Of a stretch of DNA of 15,064 bases, positions 7,294-14,053 are shown in pieces. Under the pieces are notes generated by a model. That model made no database searches and was not told where the DNA came from. It worked only from the letters and a program-made list of their open reading frames with translations. Made by a program: the position numbers and the translations under genes. The number at the start of each line of letters is the position of its first letter. Position 1 is the stretch's first letter. The DNA comes from Bacillota bacterium (GTDB lineage: Bacteria; Bacillota_A; Clostridia; Peptostreptococcales; Anaerovoracaceae), in assembly GCA_017438085.1 (NCBI GenBank), contig JAFRWH010000253.1, forward strand, positions 1 through 15,064, in the 5' to 3' direction.

Positions 7294-8415
7294 ATGACAA
7301 AAGATTTCAACAGCGCAGATATTGCAGCTTTCAAGAATGTCTGGGTCTTCTGCGAACAGCGCGGCGGCGAGCTGATGCCCACCGATTTTGAGCTTATCTC
7401 CGAAGGCCGCAAGCTGGCGGATGAGCTGGGCGTTGAGCTCTGCGGAATACTGCTGGGCGACGATGTCGACGGCATCGCAAATGAGCTGGGCGGCTACGGC
7501 GCGGACAAGGTCTACGTTTTCAACAGCCCGCTTCTGAAGAACTACACTACCGACGCATACACTAAGGTGATATGTGACGCAGTTTCCGAGCTTAAGCCGG
7601 AAGTGTTCCTGATCGGGGCATCCAACATAGGCCGCGATCTGGCGCCCCGCTGCGCAGCAAGGCTCCACACCGGACTCTGCGCAGACTGCACCCACCTGGA
7701 TGTGGCGCTGGATGGCTACATCGAATTCTTAAAGAGTGGTTCATCCATGGATCTCGAAGGCGTGAAGTGGGACAGCCCCCTGTTCGACGTTCACAAGAAC
7801 CTGAAGATGACCCGTCCTGCTTTTGGCGGCCACCTGATGGCTACCATAGTATGCCCCAGATTCAGACCGGCTATGGCAACGGTCCGTCCCGGCGTTATGC
7901 AGAAGCGGCCTTTCGATCAGGCCAAGGCAGACGCAGTTCAGATCATCCATCCCGCATTCGAGCTGGCCGAGGCAGATCTTAAGACTAAGGTCACCGAGGT
8001 GGTCAAGTCCGCAAAGAAGATGGCCGATCTTATCGGAGCCGAGTACATAGTTGCTGTAGGCGGCGGCATTGCATCCAATGTTGAAAAGGGCATAGCCCTG
8101 GCAGAGGAGCTGGCAGCAGAGCTTGGCGGCGTTGTAGGCGCTTCCAGACCCGTGATCGACGCAGGCTGGATGTCCGCAGACCACCAGATCGGCCAGACCG
8201 GCAAGACTGTAAGACCTAAGGTATACATAGCTCTGGGCATTTCAGGAGCTATTCAGCACAAGGCAGGCATGCAGGATTCCGAGCTGATCATCGCCGTGAA
8301 CAAGAACGAAGCGGCTCCTATTTTTGAGATAGCCGACTACGGCATCTGCGGAGATCTCTTTGATGTAGCTCCCCAGATGATCGCAGAGATCAAAGCCGCA
8401 AAAGCAGCAAAGTAA
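7294..8415 (+). CDS. etfA: Electron transfer flavoprotein, alpha subunit
   Basis: This 373-residue protein has an N-terminal alpha/beta domain and the typical C-terminal FAD domain. Landmarks are VGASRPVIDAGW (281-292), QIGQTGKTVRPK (298-309), YIALGISGAIQHKAGM (311-326) and AVNKNEAAPIFEIADYG (334-350). There is no N-terminal 2x4Fe-4S ferredoxin extension, unlike the CarE-type EtfA of caffeate-reducing Acetobacterium as I recall it. AAGGAGG (7280-7286) overlaps the etfB stop. This is the last gene of the first operon: the next 339 nt are non-coding and contain a large inverted repeat. It forms the Etf heterodimer with EtfB and should dock to the adjacent acyl-CoA dehydrogenase. Confidence 0.95.
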   Translation: MTKDFNSADIAAFKNVWVFCEQRGGELMPTDFELISEGRKLADELGVELCGILLGDDVDGIANELGGYGADKVYVFNSPLLKNYTTDAYTKVICDAVSELKPEVFLIGASNIGRDLAPRCAARLHTGLCADCTHLDVALDGYIEFLKSGSSMDLEGVKWDSPLFDVHKNLKMTRPAFGGHLMATIVCPRFRPAMATVRPGVMQKRPFDQAKADAVQIIHPAFELAEADLKTKVTEVVKSAKKMADLIGAEYIVAVGGGIASNVEKGIALAEELAAELGGVVGASRPVIDAGWMSADHQIGQTGKTVRPKVYIALGISGAIQHKAGMQDSELIIAVNKNEAAPIFEIADYGICGDLFDVAPQMIAEIKAAKAAK

Positions 8416-8440
8416 TACTTCCATTAACTCAATGCATTAT

Positions 8441-8570
8441 TTTTGCCGTGAGCCTTGTAGATTTTAACGGGTCCTGCCATAAGGCATCCTCCCATACATC
8501 TCGCTTAGGCTCGATGCCTGGGTGCCCTCCTTATGTCACCCGTTAAAATCTTTATTGAAAGACGGCAAAA
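8441..8570. repeat. Large nested inverted repeat between the two + strand operons
   Basis: Three sets of perfect arms are nested in 130 nt. The outer arms are TTTTGCCGT (8441-8449) with ACGGCAAAA (8562-8570). The middle arms are AGATTTTAACGGGT (8459-8472) with ACCCGTTAAAATCT (8538-8551), 14 perfect pairs. The inner arms are CATAAGG (8478-8484) with CCTTATG (8529-8535). Competing pairs such as AGGCATC (8482-8488) with GATGCCT (8513-8519) lie in the centre. The element begins 25 nt after the etfA stop. It could end the first transcript, although only a weak TTTATT follows the middle stem. It could also be an intergenic palindromic element or a structured RNA. No coding sequence and no clear target-site duplication were seen. 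Confidence 0.8.
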
Positions 8571-8591
8571 CAAAATTAAAGAATTCAGAAG

Positions 8592-8606
8592 TATAATTCG
8601 TATAAC
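8592..8606 (+). promoter_or_regulatory. Candidate -10 region for the CoA ligase operon
   Basis: A perfect TATAAT lies at 8592-8597 and a second box, TATAAC, at 8601-8606, in an AT-rich stretch just after the inverted repeat. No convincing -35 is seen at 17 nt from either: TTGAAA at 8555-8560 is too far away. This is therefore a weak promoter or one needing an activator. If used, transcripts start near 8604-8613 and carry a leader of about 145 nt before the ATG at 8755. Confidence 0.4.
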
Positions 8607-8609
8607 AAT

Positions 8610-8724
8610 CCCTGCGAAGCGGCAGGTGCCCGGAAGGACCATGGGCTAGCGCTTAATTGAGCAGTGCCCGACTTTGAAGGGCGATGCGAGATTAAAGAGC
8701 GAGGTCCTGACGGGCAGCCTGCCC
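8610..8724 (+). promoter_or_regulatory. Hairpin-rich untranslated leader of the CoA ligase operon (unassigned)
   Basis: Several short stems follow one another. They are CCTGC (8611-8615) with GCAGG (8622-8626); GCCC (8628-8631) with GGGC (8643-8646); GCTT (8651-8654) with GAGC (8659-8662), closed by one G-T pair; GCCC (8666-8669) with GGGC (8679-8682); and GGGCA (8712-8716) with TGCCC (8720-8724). The second and fourth hairpins share the same start, GTGCCCG, at 8627 (preceded by G) and 8664, suggesting a duplicated module. I do not recognise a known riboswitch family. The 4.5S-like CCGGAAGG at 8630-8637 lacks the following AGCAG of signal recognition particle RNA. Confidence 0.35.
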
Positions 8725-8754
8725 TTCGCGAAAACCATTAGTCAGCAATCTGAG

Positions 8755-10407
8755 ATGAAGGAATATCTTGACATCACAATTGCACAGAAAATAGAAGAGA
8801 TCGCAAAGCGCTTCCCGGACCGGACAGCAGTCTCGGCTCCGGGAAGGCTGCTGAGCTACAGAGAGCTGAACGAGCTCTCGGACAGTACAGCCCAGGCCTT
8901 CCTTTCAAGAGGCATCAGAAAGGGCAGCCATATTGCGCTCTTTTCCGCCAACGAGCCGGAACTTATAATAATCGCACTGGCGCTCTGGAAGATAGGCGCT
9001 GTCCTCATCCCCCTCTGCACAGCCTACGCTGAAGGCGAGCAGCTCTCCGCGCTGAAAAAATCCGACGCGGAGCAGCTCATACTCATAGGAAAGCCCGTCA
9101 ACGGCGTATTTTCCGTGCCTAAACACGAGCTGTGGAGCATGGGCATAAAGACCCTGCGCTTCACCGAGCCCGAGGACCTTATAGACTTCATAGCCTCAAA
9201 GGACAAGCTCAGCGTAGCAGTGGACACTGCAGAGGACGATAATCTTTACTACGAAAACGACTATGTGTCGGATCTGGAGCAGGCCAAAGCTCTGGTCAGC
9301 CCGGATGACACTGATATGATATTATTCACCTCCGGCAGCACCTCAGGCGCGAAGCCGGTGGCGAGCACCCACAAAGCCAGGATCAACCTGGCCATGACCC
9401 ACGCAGACTTTCTGGAAGCCACGGAAAAGGATGTTTTCTGCGCCGTGCTGCCCCTTTACCACTGCTTTGCCATAACAGGCGTGATGCTGGCAGCGCTTTC
9501 AAGAGGCGCCGAACTGGCCTTCCCAAAGGACAGACACAGCGCCAACACCCTGCGCTGCATAGAAGCAAGGCACTGCACCATACTATCCGCGGTGCCGACG
9601 CTCTATTCCGCACTGATGGCTAAACAAAAGGAGGCTGCAGCCGACATCTCCAGCCTCAGGACCGGAATGATAGGCGGTTCTCCCTACAGCAGCGAGCTGT
9701 TTAAAAGGATATGCAGGGAGCTGGGCATGACCCTCCTCCCATCCATCGGCATGACCGAAGCCACTGCAGGCTATACCAGCGGCAGGCTGACAGACGACCC
9801 GGAGCTCAGAGCCACAAGCCTCGGGGAGCTCTTCCCGGAGGTGGAATGCCGCATCGCGGATGACAGCGGCAATGAGCTGCCCATCGGCACCACCGGCAGG
9901 ATATTGATCAAAGGGCCAAGCATCATAGGGCGATATTACAACGATTACGCCCCGCCCTGCATGAACGAAAACGGCTGGATGGACACAGGCGACATGGGCT
10001 ATCTGGATAAGGAAGGCCACCTGTTCTTCAAAGGCCGCCGCAAGGAAATAATAATCCGGGCAGGAGAAAACATTTCCCCTGTCGAGATAGAAAATGCCCT
10101 GTCCGATCTTCCCGGAATCAGGGAATTGAAAGCCGTTGGCGTTCCGGACCCCCACAGGATAGAAGAGATATGCCTCTGCGTTGTCATGCAGACGCTGCCC
10201 CCGGACAGTTCCGAAGAAGAACGGAATACTGCCCGCGAAGAGCTCAGACAGACCCTGGACAAAGCTGCAGGAGAACGTCTCAGCAATTACATGCAGCCAA
10301 GATATATCGTATTCATGGACAGCTTCCCCAGAAAGGATACGGGGAAGATAGATCTCAACCAGCTTAAGGAGGCCGCAGCAAAGCTCTGCGCCACAGAAAA
10401 GGAGTAG
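8755..10407 (+). CDS. AMP-forming acyl/aryl-CoA ligase
   Basis: This enzyme activates a carboxylic acid with ATP and CoA through an acyl-adenylate. From the ATG at 8755 it is 550 residues. Core motifs in order are the phosphate loop FTSGSTSGAKPV (191-202), PLYHCFAITG (233-242), SIGMTEATAGY (330-340), GWMDTGDMGYLDKEG (407-421), the hinge GRRKEIIIRAGENISP (427-442) and the C-terminal catalytic lysine K531 in KDTGKIDL. The frame is open up to a TTG at 8674, but that start has no ribosome binding site and would add 27 residues encoded by the hairpin-rich leader, so the ATG is preferred. The site before this ATG is also weak. The fold is that of medium-chain, 4-coumarate and benzoate-type ligases, and the acid cannot be specified. 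It is first in a three-gene operon and may feed the CoA-transferase/dehydrogenase module upstream. Confidence 0.87.
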   Translation: MKEYLDITIAQKIEEIAKRFPDRTAVSAPGRLLSYRELNELSDSTAQAFLSRGIRKGSHIALFSANEPELIIIALALWKIGAVLIPLCTAYAEGEQLSALKKSDAEQLILIGKPVNGVFSVPKHELWSMGIKTLRFTEPEDLIDFIASKDKLSVAVDTAEDDNLYYENDYVSDLEQAKALVSPDDTDMILFTSGSTSGAKPVASTHKARINLAMTHADFLEATEKDVFCAVLPLYHCFAITGVMLAALSRGAELAFPKDRHSANTLRCIEARHCTILSAVPTLYSALMAKQKEAAADISSLRTGMIGGSPYSSELFKRICRELGMTLLPSIGMTEATAGYTSGRLTDDPELRATSLGELFPEVECRIADDSGNELPIGTTGRILIKGPSIIGRYYNDYAPPCMNENGWMDTGDMGYLDKEGHLFFKGRRKEIIIRAGENISPVEIENALSDLPGIRELKAVGVPDPHRIEEICLCVVMQTLPPDSSEEERNTAREELRQTLDKAAGERLSNYMQPRYIVFMDSFPRKDTGKIDLNQLKEAAAKLCATEKE

Positions 10408-10410
10408 CTC

Positions 10411-11088
10411 ATGAGAAAAAGAACAGCCGCCCAATGGATAATCAGCATAGCCCTTTACTGCCTGGGTATGCTCTGCCTGGCTTTCGGCGTGGCATTTTCC
10501 GCAAACGCAGGTCTGGGGATATCCCCCGTCAATTCGCTTCCCTATGTGGTGGCATCCTGTCTGGGCATAGGAGCAAAGGTGGGGACAGTAGTAACCGCAG
10601 TATTCTGCTTCTACATACTGCTCCAGTTCATCATACTCCGAAAAGACTTCAAACCCTTCAATCTGCTGCAGATAGCCTTTTCCACCATCTTCGGCTACTT
10701 CGTGACCTTCGCCAAGAACATAATGGGAAGCTGGCGCATAATGGATGGCTACGCAGGAAGTCTTATAATGCTGGCAATAAGCATAGTAGTTGTGGCTCTT
10801 GGCGTTTTCATCTACGTTTCTGTCGATGTCATTCCCATGCCTATGGAAGGCCTGACCATGGCCATTTCACAGAAAGTAAAAAAGCCTTTCTCCACCACCA
10901 AGACTGTGGTCGACTGCAGTGTAGTGGCGCTGGGGCTTATACTTTCGCTTGTGATACTTAAAAATCCCTTCCAGTGGATCAGGGAAGGCACCATACTCTC
11001 CGCTCTTGTGACAGGCTATATAGTTGCGTTTTTCCGCAAAAGCTTCGGAAAGACCATAGCAAAGCTCGCTTATGGAGGAGATAAATAA
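10411..11088 (+). CDS. YczE/YitT-like integral membrane protein
   Basis: This 225-residue hydrophobic protein has segments at about 9-30, 45-75, 85-103, 116-138, 165-183 and 194-208. An early FSANAGLGISPVNSLP motif (29-44) and the VDVIPMPMEGL motif (138-148) are shared with the YczE/DUF6198 and YitT families. Function in these families is mostly unknown, so transport of the ligase substrate is only a guess from position. The ATG lies 3 nt after the ligase stop, with AAAAGGAG at 10397-10404 inside the ligase end. The protein has a positively charged start and end, consistent with both termini in the cytoplasm if there are six helices. Confidence 0.75.
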   Translation: MRKRTAAQWIISIALYCLGMLCLAFGVAFSANAGLGISPVNSLPYVVASCLGIGAKVGTVVTAVFCFYILLQFIILRKDFKPFNLLQIAFSTIFGYFVTFAKNIMGSWRIMDGYAGSLIMLAISIVVVALGVFIYVSVDVIPMPMEGLTMAISQKVKKPFSTTKTVVDCSVVALGLILSLVILKNPFQWIREGTILSALVTGYIVAFFRKSFGKTIAKLAYGGDK

Positions 11089-11775
11089 ATGACTGGAATA
11101 ATAGGCGCAATGGAGATGGAGGTGCAGGGGCTCGTTGAATGCATGGAGGAGCCAAGCTGCGAGACCATCAGCGGCATAAAGTTTTATAAAGGAAAGCTCA
11201 TGGGAAAACCTGTAGTGGTGGCTCAGTGCGGCGTGGGCAAGGTAGCAGCCGCCGTGGTGGCTCAGACCATGATAATGCGCTTTGGTGTGGATCTTCTGAT
11301 CAACACCGGCGTGGCAGGCTCTCTTTCAAAGGACATAAAGATATTCGACCTTGTGATATCCACAGAAACAGCAGAGCATGACATGGATACCAGCGCCCTG
11401 GGCGATGAGATAGGCTATATAAGCGGTCTTGGCATAGTCCGCATGAAGGCCGACGAAGCCGCTGCAGTAAGATTTGCACAGCAGGCAGAAGCCATGGGCA
11501 TCAATGTGCGCAGAGGACTGGTGGTCTCGGGAGACCAGTTCATTTCCTCCGACCAGCAGCGCAGTAAAATAAAAGCATCCTTCCCCGACGCGCTCTGCGC
11601 CGAAATGGAAGGAGCTTCCATTGGCCATGTATGCTATCAGAACGGAGTTCCCTTCTGCATCATCAGAGCCATCTCAGACAATGCGGACGGAGAAGCCGAT
11701 ATGGACTTCCCAAGCTTCGCAAAAAAGGCCAGTCAGGTCTCGACCCAGCTGGTCCTTAAATATCTGGAAGACTGA
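11089..11775 (+). CDS. mtnN: 5'-methylthioadenosine/S-adenosylhomocysteine nucleosidase
   Basis: This 228-residue protein is full length for the family. It cleaves MTA or SAH to adenine and the thioribose sugar, recycling by-products of S-adenosylmethionine use in the cytoplasm. Landmarks are GIIGAMEMEV near the N-terminus (E11 equals E. coli Glu12), INTGVAGSL (71-79), and AEMEGASIGHVC (171-182), with Met173 and Glu174 binding the ribose. ISDNAD carries the catalytic Asp197. The ATG touches the stop of the membrane protein gene with no gap, and GGAGGAG at 11074-11080 serves as ribosome binding site. A reason for pairing with a CoA ligase is not evident. Read-through or a shared growth-linked promoter is possible. 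Confidence 0.94.
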   Translation: MTGIIGAMEMEVQGLVECMEEPSCETISGIKFYKGKLMGKPVVVAQCGVGKVAAAVVAQTMIMRFGVDLLINTGVAGSLSKDIKIFDLVISTETAEHDMDTSALGDEIGYISGLGIVRMKADEAAAVRFAQQAEAMGINVRRGLVVSGDQFISSDQQRSKIKASFPDALCAEMEGASIGHVCYQNGVPFCIIRAISDNADGEADMDFPSFAKKASQVSTQLVLKYLED

Positions 11776-11859
11776 TGCCCCGGTCCTGAAAATCCGGAAA
11801 CTGATGCCCCGGCCACTAATTAGCCGGAGGACTCATGCCCCGGGCTACCTGAAATAGCC
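11771..11859. repeat. Three imperfect tandem repeats at a convergent gene junction
   Basis: The block ACTGATGCCCCGG occurs at 11771-11783 and 11800-11812, and as ACTCATGCCCCGG at 11831-11843, with periods of 29 and 31 nt. After each block a short spacer is followed by a complementary stretch: CCGG at 11794-11797, CCGGC (11810-11814) with GCCGG (11823-11827), and GGCTA (11843-11847) with TAGCC (11855-11859). The first unit overlaps the mtnN stop and the third overlaps the end of the opposing nuclease gene. No T-run follows on either strand, so these are not textbook terminators. They may still act as RNA hairpins ending both convergent transcripts. Confidence 0.7.
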
Positions 11860-12372
11860 TGTACCCCAGAAACCCTTGCCGTCCCTGCGGGCGGCATTTT
11901 CTATTGTTCTGAACTCTTTTTCGTACTTGTCGTTAGGCGCTATTATCAGCACTTTTGCGTAGCCTTCGGACAGCAGCAGCTTTTCCGCCATAGTGATCTT
12001 ATCCTCTAAATACACATAGGCAAGGGTCCTGCCGTACTGGTCCTTAAGCTCGCTGTCATACTCCAGCCAGACGTTTCTTCCTCCAAGGAGCTCTTTCATG
12101 TAATCCGATGCGATTGCCCCTTCGGAAGTATTTTTAGTCTCGTCGTGATCCGCGCTCTCAGGCGCATCCACTCCTATCAGCCTCACCCGCACGGCGTATT
12201 CCTGTCCCATGTCCACAGCTATGGTGTCGCCGTCGATAACATACTGCACCGGATAGGGACCAACCAGCTCGGATTGGGTGCTGCGCTGATAATACAGCAA
12301 AATGGCCATTGCAAGAGCAATGGCCAGTATTGCAAGTATCAGCTTTCTTTTGATGCTGCGCTGCCTTTTCAT
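11845..12372 (-). CDS. Thermonuclease-family (SNase) nuclease, membrane-anchored or secreted
   Basis: This 175-residue protein opens with a basic MKRQRSIKRK stretch and a hydrophobic helix (11-28), which serves as a signal peptide or anchor. The staphylococcal nuclease fold then runs to the end. All catalytic residues are present: D49 in VIDGDTI (calcium), R64 and D69/E72 in VRLIGVDAPE, and R115 in QYGRTLAYVY. The enzyme should cut extracellular DNA and RNA near or outside the membrane. It starts 34 nt downstream of the DUF4139 gene on the same strand, probably in one transcript. No good ribosome binding site is seen before the ATG. Its 3' end overlaps the third tandem repeat. Confidence 0.92.
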   Translation of the reverse strand: MKRQRSIKRKLILAILAIALAMAILLYYQRSTQSELVGPYPVQYVIDGDTIAVDMGQEYAVRVRLIGVDAPESADHDETKNTSEGAIASDYMKELLGGRNVWLEYDSELKDQYGRTLAYVYLEDKITMAEKLLLSEGYAKVLIIAPNDKYEKEFRTIENAARRDGKGFWGTGYFR

Positions 12373-12406
12373 AAGCGGCTTTTGGTTCGAGGCTATTCAG
12401 CACCAC

Positions 12407-14020
12407 TTATACAGAGGCGCCGCATGTGGGGCAGAATCTGCCGTATACAGGACTTCCGCAGTGCGGACAGTACTTAACAACATGTCCGCCGCCGCGCTCC
12501 ATGATCTCCTTATCCTTTGGTCTGGAGACCTTGTATCCCAGCCTGATCGTCCCGGATCCTGCAGGAGGCAGTTCCAGATCCCAGCTGATGATGCCGGTCT
12601 CAGATGTCAGCTTGCCATCGGAGAGCTCGACCGTTTCGACTGTTATGTCCTTGTGCTGTGAAATAGGTATCTGATCCTCGATGTGCAGAGTCAGCGGAGT
12701 CTCGGACAGATTGGCCGCCTTGGTCTCATAATTGTATTCAACCACCTTCTGACCCTTGAGCAGCGTTGTGGACGTCTTTCTTGCCAGCTCCTTGTGGGTG
12801 ATCTTTACCCTTTCCTCTCTGCCAAGAGTGATGTCCACATACTCCTGAGTCAGATCCGGATCGATATTTACGTCACCTGTATACATGCCCTTCAGATAGA
12901 TGCCTGCATTCACATCCTCGGTGAAGGGTATGTCGGCTGACTTGATGCGGGCGGTCAGATAAGCGCTCAGATCAGTTTTTGGAACTGCAGATATCCTGTA
13001 TTCAGCCGGGGCTTCGTAGGTCTGAAGATCGGCCATGATGCCCTCCGCATTCCTTGGTATGTTGCGGGTGCCTGCAAGGATATATTCAGTCATGGTCTCT
13101 TCCTTGTTCACCTGAGCCTCGGGCATAGCCATAGCGGCCATGGGCGCCATGGCGACCTCTTCCACATCGACCGCCTCATCGGCAACGGCCATATTCATTT
13201 TTGCCATGCCCATCATGGGCGCTGCCATTCCGGCGCCGAAGGCCATGGTATTTCTGGAAGCCTTTCTTTCGAGCACGACCTCCCTGATATCAAGATACAG
13301 AGGGTCGAGCTTGGGCAGAATGCCGCCATGAGAGGGATTTCCGGTGAAGAGGCTCAGCGCAACGCCTTCCCAGTCTTCCGGAGTAAATTGATAGATGTTG
13401 GCTCTGAACTTTATCTGAACCGGGTTTTCCGCATCGGAGTGGATTTCATACACAGGATTCCAGTAAGCGGAGCCTTCGTAGTAGCGCAGCTCAAAGCTGT
13501 AGGTTCCGGCCTTAGGAGCAGTCACATCCACGGACATGACAGGACGGCGATCCTGACCCTGAAGCTCCTTAGCCCTCTTATCCAGCTTCTGATATTCCTT
13601 TTCCAGAGCCTTTATCTCCAGCTCCAGAGCGATGATGCGCTCTCCCAGCTTTTCTATGTAGTCCTGCATTTCGGAGAGAGACTGCTCTGTCCTGGTGCTG
13701 AAATTGCCGTTGTCCTTCCAAAGCTGCATCTGGAAACGCTTGGCCTCGATCTTTTTGGTGATCAGAGCCATCTCCTCCTGCAGCTTTGTGTATTCGCTGT
13801 CTTCTGAAAGATCCGCCTCCGGAGTGAAGATGCGCATATTGGAGCAGCTGAGCCCGCCGTTGGCGAAAAGCCTTGCGGTGTCGCGGTTTGCGCCTCCTGT
13901 GAGGCCGTTTACCAGCAGAGTCTGGGTGCCTTCCGCCAGTTCAACGCTGCCCTTGCGGAGTATTTCGGCGCCATTTCTGTAAAGACTGATTTTTTCTATG
14001 CTTGTATTAAGGTCTATCAT
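12407..14020 (-). CDS. DUF4139-family protein with coiled coil and C-terminal zinc ribbon
   Basis: This 537-residue protein has a DUF4140-like start (about 1-70), with IEKISLYRNGAEILRKGSVELAEG typical of the family. A charged coiled coil lies at about 75-155. A beta-rich DUF4139 domain (about 165-508) includes AYWNPVYEI (185-193) and EDWEGVALSLFTGNPS (215-230). A Met/Ala-rich insert lies at about 259-302. The last 28 residues hold a zinc ribbon, C518/C521 and C530/C533. There is no signal peptide, so it is cytosolic. The family is annotated as mucoidy-inhibitor MuiA-like, and its biochemical role is unclear. The zinc ribbon is an addition I do not associate with the usual family members. A strong AAAGGAGG box (14027-14034 on the other strand) precedes the ATG. 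Confidence 0.85.
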   Translation of the reverse strand: MIDLNTSIEKISLYRNGAEILRKGSVELAEGTQTLLVNGLTGGANRDTARLFANGGLSCSNMRIFTPEADLSEDSEYTKLQEEMALITKKIEAKRFQMQLWKDNGNFSTRTEQSLSEMQDYIEKLGERIIALELEIKALEKEYQKLDKRAKELQGQDRRPVMSVDVTAPKAGTYSFELRYYEGSAYWNPVYEIHSDAENPVQIKFRANIYQFTPEDWEGVALSLFTGNPSHGGILPKLDPLYLDIREVVLERKASRNTMAFGAGMAAPMMGMAKMNMAVADEAVDVEEVAMAPMAAMAMPEAQVNKEETMTEYILAGTRNIPRNAEGIMADLQTYEAPAEYRISAVPKTDLSAYLTARIKSADIPFTEDVNAGIYLKGMYTGDVNIDPDLTQEYVDITLGREERVKITHKELARKTSTTLLKGQKVVEYNYETKAANLSETPLTLHIEDQIPISQHKDITVETVELSDGKLTSETGIISWDLELPPAGSGTIRLGYKVSRPKDKEIMERGGGHVVKYCPHCGSPVYGRFCPTCGASV

Positions 14021-14053
14021 TTTGAGCCTCCTTTTTTATCGTTTTATGAGTTC

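Noticed and set aside
1..8415. Lactate-acrylate (lactoyl-CoA dehydratase) fermentation cluster
   Set aside because: CoA-transferase, ACAD and EtfBA are shared with it, but no lactoyl-CoA dehydratase subunits or activator are present in the window. Only the reduction half can be supported.
8459..8551. Integron attC-like site
   Set aside because: The core pair TTTTAAC/GTTAAAA breaks the RYYYAAC/GTTRRRY rule at the outer position. The stem is perfectly paired without the extrahelical bases expected, and no integrase or cassette array is visible.
8620..8650. Small signal recognition particle (4.5S) RNA
   Set aside because: It has CCGGAAGG, but the following AGCAG side of the conserved loop is missing (ACCATGGGC instead), and the flanks do not pair into a long helix.
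8641..8695. Mini upstream reading frames ATG GGC TAG (8641-8649) and ATG CGA GAT TAA (8684-8695)
   Set aside because: The purine-rich boxes before them lie only 2-3 nt from the ATG, too close for normal initiation, and the peptides are two or three residues long.
8416..8754. tRNA, T-box or known riboswitch in the intergenic region
   Set aside because: No tRNA cloverleaf, no AGGGTGG T-box sequence, and no match by eye to glycine, SAM, THF, cobalamin, fluoride or c-di-GMP aptamer cores.
11779..11857. Short + strand frames starting Met-Pro-Arg in the tandem repeats
   Set aside because: They differ in length and sequence after the shared block and overlap the nuclease gene on the other strand. 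The repeat is better explained at the DNA or RNA level.
13328..13807. 159-codon + strand frame inside the DUF4139 gene
   Set aside because: It lies wholly antisense to a well-supported gene and has no start signal.
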